From JAGVSR01 sp963742405 (GTDB taxonomy: Bacteria > Pseudomonadota > Alphaproteobacteria > Rhizobiales > Hyphomicrobiaceae): a DNA stretch of 64,000 bases. The stretch spans positions 638,720 through 702,719 of the forward strand of contig CAVUMB010000005.1 of assembly GCA_963742405.1 (NCBI GenBank), given 5' to 3'. Each line of letters opens with the position of its first letter. Within the stretch, counting starts at the first letter, position 1. The translations under genes and the position numbers were made by a program. Positions 1-6,858 of the stretch are shown here, piece after piece. Under the pieces are notes generated by a model that did no database searches, had not been told where the DNA came from, and was given only the letters and a program-made list of their open reading frames with translations.

Positions 1-444
1 TTCGCAACCGCCGATGCTTTGGCGCAGGCGTGCCGGGCGGCCATCACAGCGACCCATGGTCCGGCCATGATCGTCCTGACCGGCGGCGAACCGATGCTCC
101 AGGTCGATCAGGGCCTGATCGACGCCCTGCATGCCCGCGGCTTCCAGATCGCCATCGAAACCAACGGAACGCTCGCGGTTCCCGAAGACATCGACTGGAT
201 CTGCGTCAGCCCGAAAGCCGGCCAGCCTCTTGTCCAGCAATGGGGCGACGAACTGAAACTTGTCTACCCCCAAGCCGGCGCTGCGCCGGAGCAGTACCTT
301 GATCTGGAATTCGAGCACCGATTTTTGCAACCGATGGACGGGCCCAATCGCGAGGCAAACACGGCCGCAGCCATCACATACTGCAAAACAAACCCGCCCT
401 GGCGTCTCTCCGTCCAGACCCACAAAATTCTGGGAATACCCTAG
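1..444 (+). CDS. queE: 7-carboxy-7-deazaguanine synthase QueE, 3' part
   Basis: Radical-SAM enzyme of queuosine precursor synthesis that converts 6-carboxytetrahydropterin to 7-carboxy-7-deazaguanine. The gene enters from the left edge already in frame, so the start and the N-terminal [4Fe-4S] cysteine motif lie outside the window. What remains shows the family's GGEPMLQ motif, an IETNGT stretch, the VSPKAG segment and a QTHKILGIP C-terminus. It reads in the same direction as queD and queF just downstream, as expected of a que operon. queC is not seen and may lie upstream. The family call is secure. The upstream boundary cannot be given. Confidence 0.93.
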   Translation, partial: FATADALAQACRAAITATHGPAMIVLTGGEPMLQVDQGLIDALHARGFQIAIETNGTLAVPEDIDWICVSPKAGQPLVQQWGDELKLVYPQAGAAPEQYLDLEFEHRFLQPMDGPNREANTAAAITYCKTNPPWRLSVQTHKILGIP

Positions 445-525
445 CCCATCAAGCCCCGCCTCAGCTTAACCCCGAGACATTGCCGCCCCTTGCATGGCCC
501 TGACTTCCCCCCTATTCCCTCCCCC

Positions 526-912
526 ATGCGCATCTACCGCGATTTCCTCTTCGAGGCGGCCCATTACCTGCCGTCCGCACCTCCGGGCCATCCGAATTCC
601 CGCGTCCACGGGCATTCGTTTCGTGCCCGCGTGTGGATCGACGGGGAGCCCGATTGCGAGACCGGCGTGGTGTTCCACTTCGATGACCTATCGGAAGCTG
701 TCGCCGATTGTCAGGATGCTCTCGATCATCGAATGCTGAACGAGGTCGAGGGGCTCTCCGCCCCAACCCTTGAGCGGATCGCCATCTGGATCTGGCAACG
801 GCTCGACAACAAGGTGCCCGGCCTCGCGCAAATCGAGATACACCGCGATAGCTGCCACGAAGGATGCATCTATAACGGACCGCAGCCGCCGCTGCGGCGG
901 GCCGCGGAGTAG
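526..912 (+). CDS. queD: 6-carboxytetrahydropterin synthase family protein QueD
   Basis: COG0720 enzyme that would turn dihydroneopterin triphosphate into 6-carboxytetrahydropterin for queuosine synthesis. The start at 526 (MRIYRDF) fits the family N-terminus. A TTG at 490 would only add a low-complexity extension. The zinc-binding histidines are visible: His13 in FEAAH, and His28 and His30 in VHGHSF. The DH pair in ALDHRML is also present. Odd point: the catalytic cysteine that normally sits four residues before HGH is Asn24 here (GHPNSRVHGH). Tightly packed with queE and queF, so a queuosine role is inferred from context, though activity is uncertain without that cysteine. Confidence 0.88.
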   Translation: MRIYRDFLFEAAHYLPSAPPGHPNSRVHGHSFRARVWIDGEPDCETGVVFHFDDLSEAVADCQDALDHRMLNEVEGLSAPTLERIAIWIWQRLDNKVPGLAQIEIHRDSCHEGCIYNGPQPPLRRAAE

Positions 913-915
913 ATC

Positions 916-1377
916 ATGGCACGCAAGGCCCCACCCGTCACGCAATTGGGTCAGCAGACCTCGATGCCTGCCAGCCCGGAAGCGGCGCTGCTCGAACGCG
1001 TACCCAACCCGCATCCCGATACGCTCTATGTCGCCCGATTTACCCAACCGGAGTTTACATCGCTGTGCCCGGTCACCGGCCAGCCCGACTTCGCGCATCT
1101 GATGATCGATTATGTGCCCAAGCAGTGGCTTGTCGAAAGCAAGTCATTGAAACTCTACCTGGGCTCATTCCGCAACCACGGGGCTTTTCACGAAGACTGC
1201 ACCGTCGCGATCGGCAAGCGGATCGCAGACCTGCTCGATCCGCATTTCCTGCGCATCGGCGGCTACTGGTACCCGCGTGGCGGCATGCCGATTGATGTGT
1301 TCTGGCAGCGCGGTGAAGTACCGGCAGGCGTTTGGCTGCCCGATCAGGGCGTCGCGCCCTATCGCGGTCGCGGCTGA
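916..1377 (+). CDS. queF: NADPH-dependent 7-cyano-7-deazaguanine reductase QueF
   Basis: Reduces preQ0 to preQ1, the last free-base step before insertion into tRNA. At 153 aa it is the short, unimodular QueF type. The nucleophile Cys51 and the general acid Asp58 lie in SLCPVTGQPDF. The ESKSLKLYL and FRNHGAFHED segments are also characteristic of the family. The ATG follows the queD stop by 3 nt, so the two are almost certainly co-transcribed. No oddity seen. Confidence 0.95.
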   Translation: MARKAPPVTQLGQQTSMPASPEAALLERVPNPHPDTLYVARFTQPEFTSLCPVTGQPDFAHLMIDYVPKQWLVESKSLKLYLGSFRNHGAFHEDCTVAIGKRIADLLDPHFLRIGGYWYPRGGMPIDVFWQRGEVPAGVWLPDQGVAPYRGRG

Positions 1378-1385
1378 GCCGCTCG

Positions 1386-2009
1386 CTAGCGTCGAAGACC
1401 ATTGAATCCCGGCAGATGCGAACCAGCCTCCGAGCGCGCCAGCATCATGCCGCGATCGTGCGCATATTCGAAATCACGCAGCACCGACGTTCGCGGAATG
1501 CGCGATCGAAAAAACTGCGCCCATCGGAACTCGGCATAAGGCAGATCCGACTTCATGAAGCCACCGGCTTCCCGCACTGACCAGGCTAGATCACGATGCG
1601 CATCGCGCTTCAGTTGCCGGATTGCGCCCGGCAGCGTCGACGGCGCAATGCGCTGGCCATGATGATCGAACGGATGCACGCAACCGCGCTTGGACATCAG
1701 TCGCCAGAATTCTGAGCGCGTCAATCCCGACAGATCATCAATCACCTGTACAAAGGCCTCAGTCACTTCGTTCTGCAGAAGCGCCACGCTTAAGTGATGG
1801 TGATCAATGATGTAGTAGCCGTCTTCGGGACCTCGCACTGCGGGAATGGGGCGTTTCTCCAGGTAACGCTGGATCTGCGTGCGACACTCGGCGCGCCGCG
1901 CGACCTTCTCCCGCTTGGCCGCCACCGCCCGCATGCCGACCGCGCCCTGCGTCGGCCGCAAGAGGTCGAGTGGCACCAGGATGGGAGCATCGGGTCGGCG
2001 ACGGCGCAT
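1386..2009 (-). CDS. ParB-like nuclease-fold protein (ParBc_2 type)
   Basis: About 207 aa from the ATG at 2009; a longer form starting at 2090 is possible but adds only a basic, low-complexity leader. The sequence matches the ParBc_2 family: LLRPTQGAVGM near the N-terminus, YYIIDHHHLSVAL in the middle, then a region ending in AWSVREAGGF and an EFRWAQFFR block near the C-terminus. Members are related to the ParB/sulfiredoxin fold, and their biochemical role is not established. The gene ends 9 nt from queF in convergent orientation and belongs to no obvious operon. No signal peptide or membrane segment is evident. Confidence 0.75.
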   Translation of the reverse strand: MRRRRPDAPILVPLDLLRPTQGAVGMRAVAAKREKVARRAECRTQIQRYLEKRPIPAVRGPEDGYYIIDHHHLSVALLQNEVTEAFVQVIDDLSGLTRSEFWRLMSKRGCVHPFDHHGQRIAPSTLPGAIRQLKRDAHRDLAWSVREAGGFMKSDLPYAEFRWAQFFRSRIPRTSVLRDFEYAHDRGMMLARSEAGSHLPGFNGLRR

Positions 2010-2183
2010 GTCTGATCCCATCAGCGGGGACGAAACACGGGCGGCTGGAATCAATTGCGCGGACGCTCGGCGAACGGATGATGTCGGCATGGCCCTCTGA
2101 ACAAGTGGGTCTGTCAGTTGATCCTGCTGTTATGCTTTCGTCATCAAGGTTAAGGAATGGTTGACTTGCCATCGGAGCCGTCC

Positions 2184-2609
2184 ATGCGACACGCCAGACA
2201 CCTTCCCATCACACAAGTGCTGCTCCTGCTGGCGCTGCCGCAGTTTGGCCATGCCGACGACCTGCCTCGCGTTGAATGTGCGCAGGCCCTATCGACCGCT
2301 GAAATGAACCAGTGCGCATCGGCGGAATTCGACAAGGCCGACGCCGAACTCAATGCCGCGTATCAGACAGCGCTAAAGGCGATCCCAGAGATGGCGACGG
2401 GTGAACCTCCCTGGGACGCTAAATCTTGGGAAATCGCACTCCGCAATTCCCAGCGCGCCTGGGTCGCCTTTCGTGATGCGGAATGCGACAACCATGTTGC
2501 AATGTTCTGGACCAACGGCACTGGCGCCACCGTCGATATCCTCGGCTGCAAGACGGAGAAGACGGAAGCCCGCACCAGAGAACTGAAAGACCGCTACGAG
2601 GCCCGGTAG
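2184..2609 (+). CDS. secreted LprI-like (DUF1311) protein
   Basis: A 141-aa protein with an N-terminal signal peptide (hydrophobic VLLLLALPQFGHA) followed by a DUF1311/LprI-type domain. The domain shows CAQALSTAEMNQCA, the LNAAYQTAL helix, and SQRAWVAFRDAEC with GCKTEKTEART near the end. The four cysteines could form two disulfides, as expected in the periplasm. LprI of Mycobacterium inhibits lysozyme, but most proteobacterial members are uncharacterised. The ATG at 2184 (MRHARHL) is chosen over 2157 because it begins the signal peptide. It converges on the PKHD dioxygenase, whose stop lies 2 nt away. Confidence 0.78.
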   Translation: MRHARHLPITQVLLLLALPQFGHADDLPRVECAQALSTAEMNQCASAEFDKADAELNAAYQTALKAIPEMATGEPPWDAKSWEIALRNSQRAWVAFRDAECDNHVAMFWTNGTGATVDILGCKTEKTEARTRELKDRYEAR

Positions 2610-2611
2610 CA

Positions 2612-3280
2612 TCACCCCTCAGCCCAGCTTCGCAAAAGGTTCGAATACGATTTGGCGACCAGATCGAATGTGCCGGTCTTGCCCTCCTTCTCAAAGATCG
2701 CGCGGCGCACCCGATCGAGATCGAACAGGATCTCACGTTGTCCGGGGTCGCGAACGCGGCTTTCGATCCACGTCACGGCAACAAGCCGCTGACCGGCGGT
2801 GACCGGCGCCACACGATGCAGCAGCGATGAAGGATACAGAACGGCATCGCCGGCCGGGAACTTGGCATCATCCTCACCAGCCAGCGTCTCCACCACTAAT
2901 TCGCCGCCGACATAGCTTTCCGGATCGGTCAGAAAAACCGTCACCGACAAATCGCTTCGGATTCCCGACGAACCGATGATGGCGTCGTCAACATGCGTCC
3001 CGTAGCCCTGTCCGGCCTCACATCTGGAAATGAGTGGCGGCAACATTCGCCGCGGCAGTGCCATCGATTGCAACACGGTGTTTGCTTCCAGCGCTGCGAC
3101 CACCAGCTTTTGCATCCGTTCCAGAACCGGCCCCGACAGCGCTTGATCGTTGTCCTTGACCGTGCGCGCATGCCACCCTGCCGTTGCTGCGCCAGGTCCC
3201 CACTGCAACCCTTCGGCAAGCGATTGCACGCTGCCAAGCATTGCAGCGTCGAGCACATTCGGGATATGTACCAGCACCAT
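2612..3280 (-). CDS. Fe(II)/2-oxoglutarate-dependent PKHD-type hydroxylase (PiuC/YbiX family)
   Basis: A 222-aa member of the PKHD/PiuC family, nonheme iron dioxygenases often found beside iron-uptake genes. Iron ligands are clear: His96-x-Asp98 in THVDDA and His155 in LLHRVAPV. Arg165 after it is placed to bind 2-oxoglutarate. The GGELVVET strand between them is typical of the double-stranded beta helix. The substrate is not known from the sequence. It is divergent from the secreted protein at 3309 with only 28 bp between the start codons, so the two promoters must overlap coding sequence or be shared. Confidence 0.88.
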   Translation of the reverse strand: MVLVHIPNVLDAAMLGSVQSLAEGLQWGPGAATAGWHARTVKDNDQALSGPVLERMQKLVVAALEANTVLQSMALPRRMLPPLISRCEAGQGYGTHVDDAIIGSSGIRSDLSVTVFLTDPESYVGGELVVETLAGEDDAKFPAGDAVLYPSSLLHRVAPVTAGQRLVAVTWIESRVRDPGQREILFDLDRVRRAIFEKEGKTGTFDLVAKSYSNLLRSWAEG

Positions 3281-3308
3281 TCAAGCTTCCGATCGAGGAC
3301 GTGGATAC

Positions 3309-4169
3309 ATGCGGAAAACGCGCCGTCTTTGGACATCTCTTACGGTGGCCGGAGCCATTCTGCCAGTCACGAGTGCTTTGCAATTTCCAGCTGTTGCCGC
3401 CGACGATGGCCAGTCCTCAGCCGTCCACACAACCGCTGGCCCCAGCGGCCCCGTTCTGGCCCAGGGCGGCGAAGGTGGCGAGGGCGGTGAAGGGGGCGCG
3501 GGTGCTCTCGGAGGCGAGGCCGCGTTCGACGCCACCAAAGCCACGACCGATCCCGTGGTGTATCTCACCGCCCTTGAAGTGATCCGCGCCCACTACCTCG
3601 CCGGACTGGCCGCCTACGCGGCCGGAGAAGTGGAATCGGGCGCGGAAATGTTCGCCCATGCCCGTAGCGAAATCTACGTCGACCTCGAACCGGCGTTGAC
3701 AAATCTCGGCGTCAATGAATTCGACGATCTCATGCAGTCAACCGGTGACCTTGCGAATTCCAATGCTCCGCCCGCCGAAGTGGACGCAGCCGCCAAGTCC
3801 GTATTCGCAGCACTCGATCGCGCGGCCGCGAAAGCGCCAGGCTCCCCAACGGTGAAGGACACCACGACTGTGTTCGCCGATCTGATGGATCGCGCGGCTC
3901 TGCAGTACGCACGAGCCAAACGAAAAGCCGACGAATCCGATGCGTATCTCGACGGCTACGGATTCTACCAAGCAGCCAAGATCCAGTCTGCGATCGTGTT
4001 GCCGACCCTCGACGCGTCCAATCCGGACGCTGCGAGCGCAGCACGCGCGGCGCTCGCAGCCTTGGCCGCAGCCTACCCCTCGATCGAAAAGCCGGCTGCC
4101 GGCGCGCCCGAACCCGGACCATCTCTCGTTGCAACATCTAAATTCCGTCTGGCATTAAGCAGCCGCTGA
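3309..4169 (+). CDS. secreted helical protein with Gly/Glu-rich N-terminal repeat
   Basis: A 286-aa exported protein. Residues 1-31 form a signal peptide cleaved near AVAA. Residues 53-63 are a GGE repeat (GGEGGEGGEGG). The rest is alanine-rich and predicted helical, with EVIRAHYLAGLAAYAAG, EMFAHARSEIYVDLEPAL and DAYLDGYGFYQAAKIQSAIV. I recall similar proteins with an EGGEGGE segment beside TonB-dependent receptors, but I know no established function. The acidic glycine repeat could bind metal; that is inference. Its divergent neighbour is an iron-dependent hydroxylase, which makes an iron- or metal-related role worth considering. Confidence 0.6.
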   Translation: MRKTRRLWTSLTVAGAILPVTSALQFPAVAADDGQSSAVHTTAGPSGPVLAQGGEGGEGGEGGAGALGGEAAFDATKATTDPVVYLTALEVIRAHYLAGLAAYAAGEVESGAEMFAHARSEIYVDLEPALTNLGVNEFDDLMQSTGDLANSNAPPAEVDAAAKSVFAALDRAAAKAPGSPTVKDTTTVFADLMDRAALQYARAKRKADESDAYLDGYGFYQAAKIQSAIVLPTLDASNPDAASAARAALAALAAAYPSIEKPAAGAPEPGPSLVATSKFRLALSSR

Positions 4170-4302
4170 CCCTTCGCCGGACAGCCGTTTGCGGTGCGCG
4201 CGTTATGCTCGCGGAGACCTCTCTCGCGACACTTTTCGGCCATTGGAATCAGGCGTTTTCGCTGCCAAGGGGCGGACTGCAAGACGACACGAGGGATCAG
4301 CC

Positions 4303-4752
4303 ATGAGCGCACTGCCGCAGAACGTCCACGACCTCTTGACCCGCCTCAACGAAACCTCCCGCAACGAACTCGATCTCGTCCGCGACCTCTCAGATGCCAT
4401 TCGCCGCGCTGACGATCAGCTGTTGAAGGAAGTCCGCAGCGTGTCCATGCTGCACGAACTGCGCCGCGAGGCCATCATGACGGAACTGCAGCTGCTGGCG
4501 CAACGCCTGTGCACTCTGCCCGCCCGCGAACCGATCCGCACCCACACCGCAATTGCGGAGCCCGCGGCCGCCCTCGATGCACCTTCGCCCGCAACGGTTC
4601 ATCAGCAGCTCAATGGCGCAACGCCGATCGAGGAGGCCGTCATCACCGTCGAATCGCCAACGGTTGGACGCGCGGGCGACTGGCGGCAGGCTGCCCAGCG
4701 GATTGACGAAGAACTGGCGCAATATTTCGGCGGGCCCGGCCCCCGCCACTGA
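4303..4752 (+). CDS. hypothetical protein with N-terminal helical/coiled-coil region
   Basis: A 149-aa protein of unknown function. The ATG at 4303 is preceded by GAGGGATCAGCC, a usable ribosome-binding site. Residues 5-70 are rich in Leu, Glu and Arg with heptad-like spacing (LLTRLNETSRNELDLVRDLSDAI), suggesting a helical or coiled-coil domain. The middle is Ala/Pro-rich and probably disordered. A short C-terminal helix (WRQAAQRIDEELAQYF) ends the protein. No signal peptide or membrane segment is seen. No family recognised. It stands alone between the secreted protein and an EcfG-type promoter. Confidence 0.55.
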   Translation: MSALPQNVHDLLTRLNETSRNELDLVRDLSDAIRRADDQLLKEVRSVSMLHELRREAIMTELQLLAQRLCTLPAREPIRTHTAIAEPAAALDAPSPATVHQQLNGATPIEEAVITVESPTVGRAGDWRQAAQRIDEELAQYFGGPGPRH

Positions 4753-4797
4753 TGCATTACGGTCCTGACAACCGCGGATCCGCACGATCTTTTCTGC

Positions 4798-4822
4798 GGA
4801 ACGTGACCTTCGCTGAGACGTT
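4798..4822 (+). promoter_or_regulatory. EcfG (general stress sigma) promoter
   Basis: GGAAC at 4798-4802 and CGTT at 4819-4822, separated by exactly 16 bases. This matches the alphaproteobacterial EcfG consensus (GGAAC, 16-17 bases, CGTT). It lies 38 bases upstream of the 66-aa ORF start at 4861 and nothing else lies between, so it most likely drives that gene. Confidence 0.7.
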
Positions 4823-4860
4823 CTCCTCAGGTGTTCAAGAAGTACGAGAGGAGGCGAGCC

Positions 4861-5061
4861 ATGACCGTGACAAATCCACCCGCAACACGGCCGGAAAATC
4901 CCGGCGTCAAAGCACCCGGAGAAGACCCGCGCAGTGAGCCAATCGACAAGATCGCGCCACCCGCGCCGGGGGTAGGCCGCCCATCCGATGCGCCTGTCGA
5001 TCCCAATCGCAGCCCTGATGATCTGCCGCCCGTTGATGAACCAAAAAAGGACCCGGCATGA
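4861..5061 (+). CDS. small proline-rich protein, likely general stress
   Basis: A 66-aa hydrophilic protein rich in Pro, Asp, Glu and Lys, with no cysteine, no signal peptide and no membrane segment. It is probably intrinsically disordered. The ATG follows a strong ribosome-binding site (GAGAGGAGGCGAGCC). A perfect EcfG-type promoter precedes it and a strong terminator hairpin follows the stop after about 55 bases. It therefore looks like a self-contained stress transcript. No family recognised. The name rests on promoter and composition only. Confidence 0.65.
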   Translation: MTVTNPPATRPENPGVKAPGEDPRSEPIDKIAPPAPGVGRPSDAPVDPNRSPDDLPPVDEPKKDPA

Positions 5062-5114
5062 TTTCTGGAGTCGAGCATGCGACGACCTAATCCGTCACGT
5101 GGACGTTCAATCGA

Positions 5115-5154
5115 GCCTCGGGCATAGGAGCGCTTCTCCTAGCCCGGGCTTTTT
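5115..5154 (+). terminator. rho-independent terminator abutting the next start codon
   Basis: Hairpin with the arms TAGGAG (5125-5130) and CTCCTA (5136-5141), extended by CGGGC (5119-5123) pairing with GCCCG (5142-5146), with single-base bulges, followed by five T at 5150-5154. It ends the small stress gene. The run of T stops 2 nt before the ATG of the DMT exporter gene. Confidence 0.75.
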
Positions 5155-5156
5155 CC

Positions 5157-6062
5157 ATGTCATCTCGTCCACACCTGCTCGGCATTCTATTCGCCGGGCT
5201 TGGTGCGACCTTGTTCTCGACCAAGGCCATCTTCATCAAGCTCGCCTATCAGGATCAAGCCGACGCGGCGTTGATGCTCGCCTACCGGATGATCTTTGCC
5301 ATGCCCGTCTTCGCTGTTGTCGGCTGCTGGGCATGGATGCAGCGCCGCGCACGCAATCAACCGCCGCCCTCTTCGACAGACATCGCCCGTGCCGCTTGCG
5401 TCGGCTTCCTGGGGTACTACGTTGCATCGCAATTCGACTTTGCCGGGTTGATGTTCATCACCGCTCAGCTCGAACGTCTGGTGCTTTTCACGTATCCGCT
5501 GTTTGTCATGTTCCTCGGCGCTCTGCTCTACGGCGAACGCGTCACCGGATTTGGCCTGATCGCAGCCGCCATCACGTACACCGGACTTGCCATCGTCTTT
5601 CTCATTGATCTGCCGGAGGGTGGCCGCGATACCGTCATCGGTACGCTGCTTGTCCTTGGCGCAGCTATTTCGTTCGCGCTGCACCAGATCTATGCCAAAC
5701 GCTTCATGGCTCCCATGGGCAGCGCCCTCTTCACCGCAATCGCACTGACGAGCGCATCCGTTTTCTGCATTTTGCACCAGCTCGTCGTAAGTGGGAATTT
5801 TGCCGCCACGCCGCGCTTTCTCTGGCTCTCGGCCGGCTGCGCCATCGTTGCAACCGTCTTGCCGACTTTCCTCATTAATGCCGGTCTGGCGCGTATTTCC
5901 AGCGCCACCGTCTCCATGATTTCGACCGTCTCGCCCGTCGTGACCATCGGACTTGCCGTAATGATATTGGGAGAACCTTTCACTCTCGCTGATGCTATCG
6001 GCTCGACCCTCGTCCTTGCCGGAGTGGGCCTCTACGCTTGGGGCGAGAATGCACGAACTTGA
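5157..6062 (+). CDS. DMT superfamily (EamA) transporter
   Basis: A 301-aa membrane protein of the drug/metabolite transporter superfamily with two EamA repeats and about ten hydrophobic segments. The first segment begins at residue 8 (LLGILFAGLGATLFSTKAIF). The second half carries the typical EamA segment around ALHQIYAKRF and a C-terminal SPVVTIGLAVMILGEPFTLADAIGSTLVLAG. Such proteins usually export small metabolites; the substrate is unknown. The ATG at 5157 has no recognisable ribosome-binding site because a terminator hairpin ends just before it. Translation may depend on read-through or a leaderless transcript. Confidence 0.88.
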   Translation: MSSRPHLLGILFAGLGATLFSTKAIFIKLAYQDQADAALMLAYRMIFAMPVFAVVGCWAWMQRRARNQPPPSSTDIARAACVGFLGYYVASQFDFAGLMFITAQLERLVLFTYPLFVMFLGALLYGERVTGFGLIAAAITYTGLAIVFLIDLPEGGRDTVIGTLLVLGAAISFALHQIYAKRFMAPMGSALFTAIALTSASVFCILHQLVVSGNFAATPRFLWLSAGCAIVATVLPTFLINAGLARISSATVSMISTVSPVVTIGLAVMILGEPFTLADAIGSTLVLAGVGLYAWGENART

Positions 6063-6131
6063 GCTGGCACCGCCGCGCTCCCAATGAACCCCCGGAAAGG
6101 CTTAACTGTAGAAATGCCGCGCGGTCACGTA

Positions 6132-6644
6132 TCAATTGGCGGTATGGCGCACGGCCTTGGCGCTGGTGCTGGAACTGGCGGGCCCGAGCATGCGCCGCTG
6201 CTGGCCCGGCGACGCCATGAAGCAGGTGTCGCGCGACCCGAACCAGCCAATCCGGTTGCGTTGAACAATGTCGTATAACCGGTCGCCGAGCCCATTGGGC
6301 ACGAGCCTTCCGACTTGCGCCAACCAACGCCATGCCCCGGGCATTGTTCGCCCGGCGGCCAGAACGCCCTGCCATTTCAAGTAGGGCATGCCGCCGGCAA
6401 GTACCATGAACGTGTCGAACCGGACCGGATCAAGACCATAATGAAGATACAGTGCGCGCGAGACCGGCTCCTGCACCGCCGCAAAGCGCGTGGACCCGTC
6501 AGGATCGCGGCCCAGCATGAACTGCACGCCCGAAGAACACAGCACACACATCCCGTCGAAAATGACGAGCGGATGCGCATCGTCAAACGGTGGCACTGAC
6601 GGATCGGTTCGATAGCTGAAGGCAACGGGCGACATGAGGCTCAT
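6132..6644 (-). CDS. DUF393 / DCC-family thiol-disulfide oxidoreductase-like protein
   Basis: A 170-aa protein of the DUF393 (DCC) family. The hallmark motif is at residues 30-36 (DGMCVLC), giving a CxxC pair at Cys33 and Cys36, followed by SGVQFMLGRD. The central block FAAVQEPVSRAL and the AWRWLAQVGRLVPNGLGDRLYDIVQRNRIGWFG stretch are also typical. Members are named putative thiol-disulfide oxidoreductases by motif, and their substrate is unknown. The ATG at 6644 (MSLMSPVAF) is preferred over a TTG at 6653 because a GGGAT lies at suitable distance. It stands alone, convergent with the DMT gene. Confidence 0.85.
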   Translation of the reverse strand: MSLMSPVAFSYRTDPSVPPFDDAHPLVIFDGMCVLCSSGVQFMLGRDPDGSTRFAAVQEPVSRALYLHYGLDPVRFDTFMVLAGGMPYLKWQGVLAAGRTMPGAWRWLAQVGRLVPNGLGDRLYDIVQRNRIGWFGSRDTCFMASPGQQRRMLGPASSSTSAKAVRHTAN

Positions 6645-6858
6645 GCTATTCAAATCCCGACCAACCGCCTAGCCGTCACCAAGCAAATGGGGCGGCGACA
6701 ATGCTCCGGGAACCTAATGTCCGACGTTGGCAGATGAGCGGTGCGCTTCCTCCTACGGCAAACCCGCTGGCAACCGCTAAGCTCGCACCTTAGCCCGCTC
6801 CTCCGCGCCGGGCAGCGGGGTCCCCAAGTCATCCAGACCAAGTCACCCAGAACCGCTG

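Noticed and set aside
5061..5160. A SAM-II or similar riboswitch in the DMT leader.
   Set aside because: No consensus stem-loop or conserved sequence of a known class could be found; only a terminator is supported.
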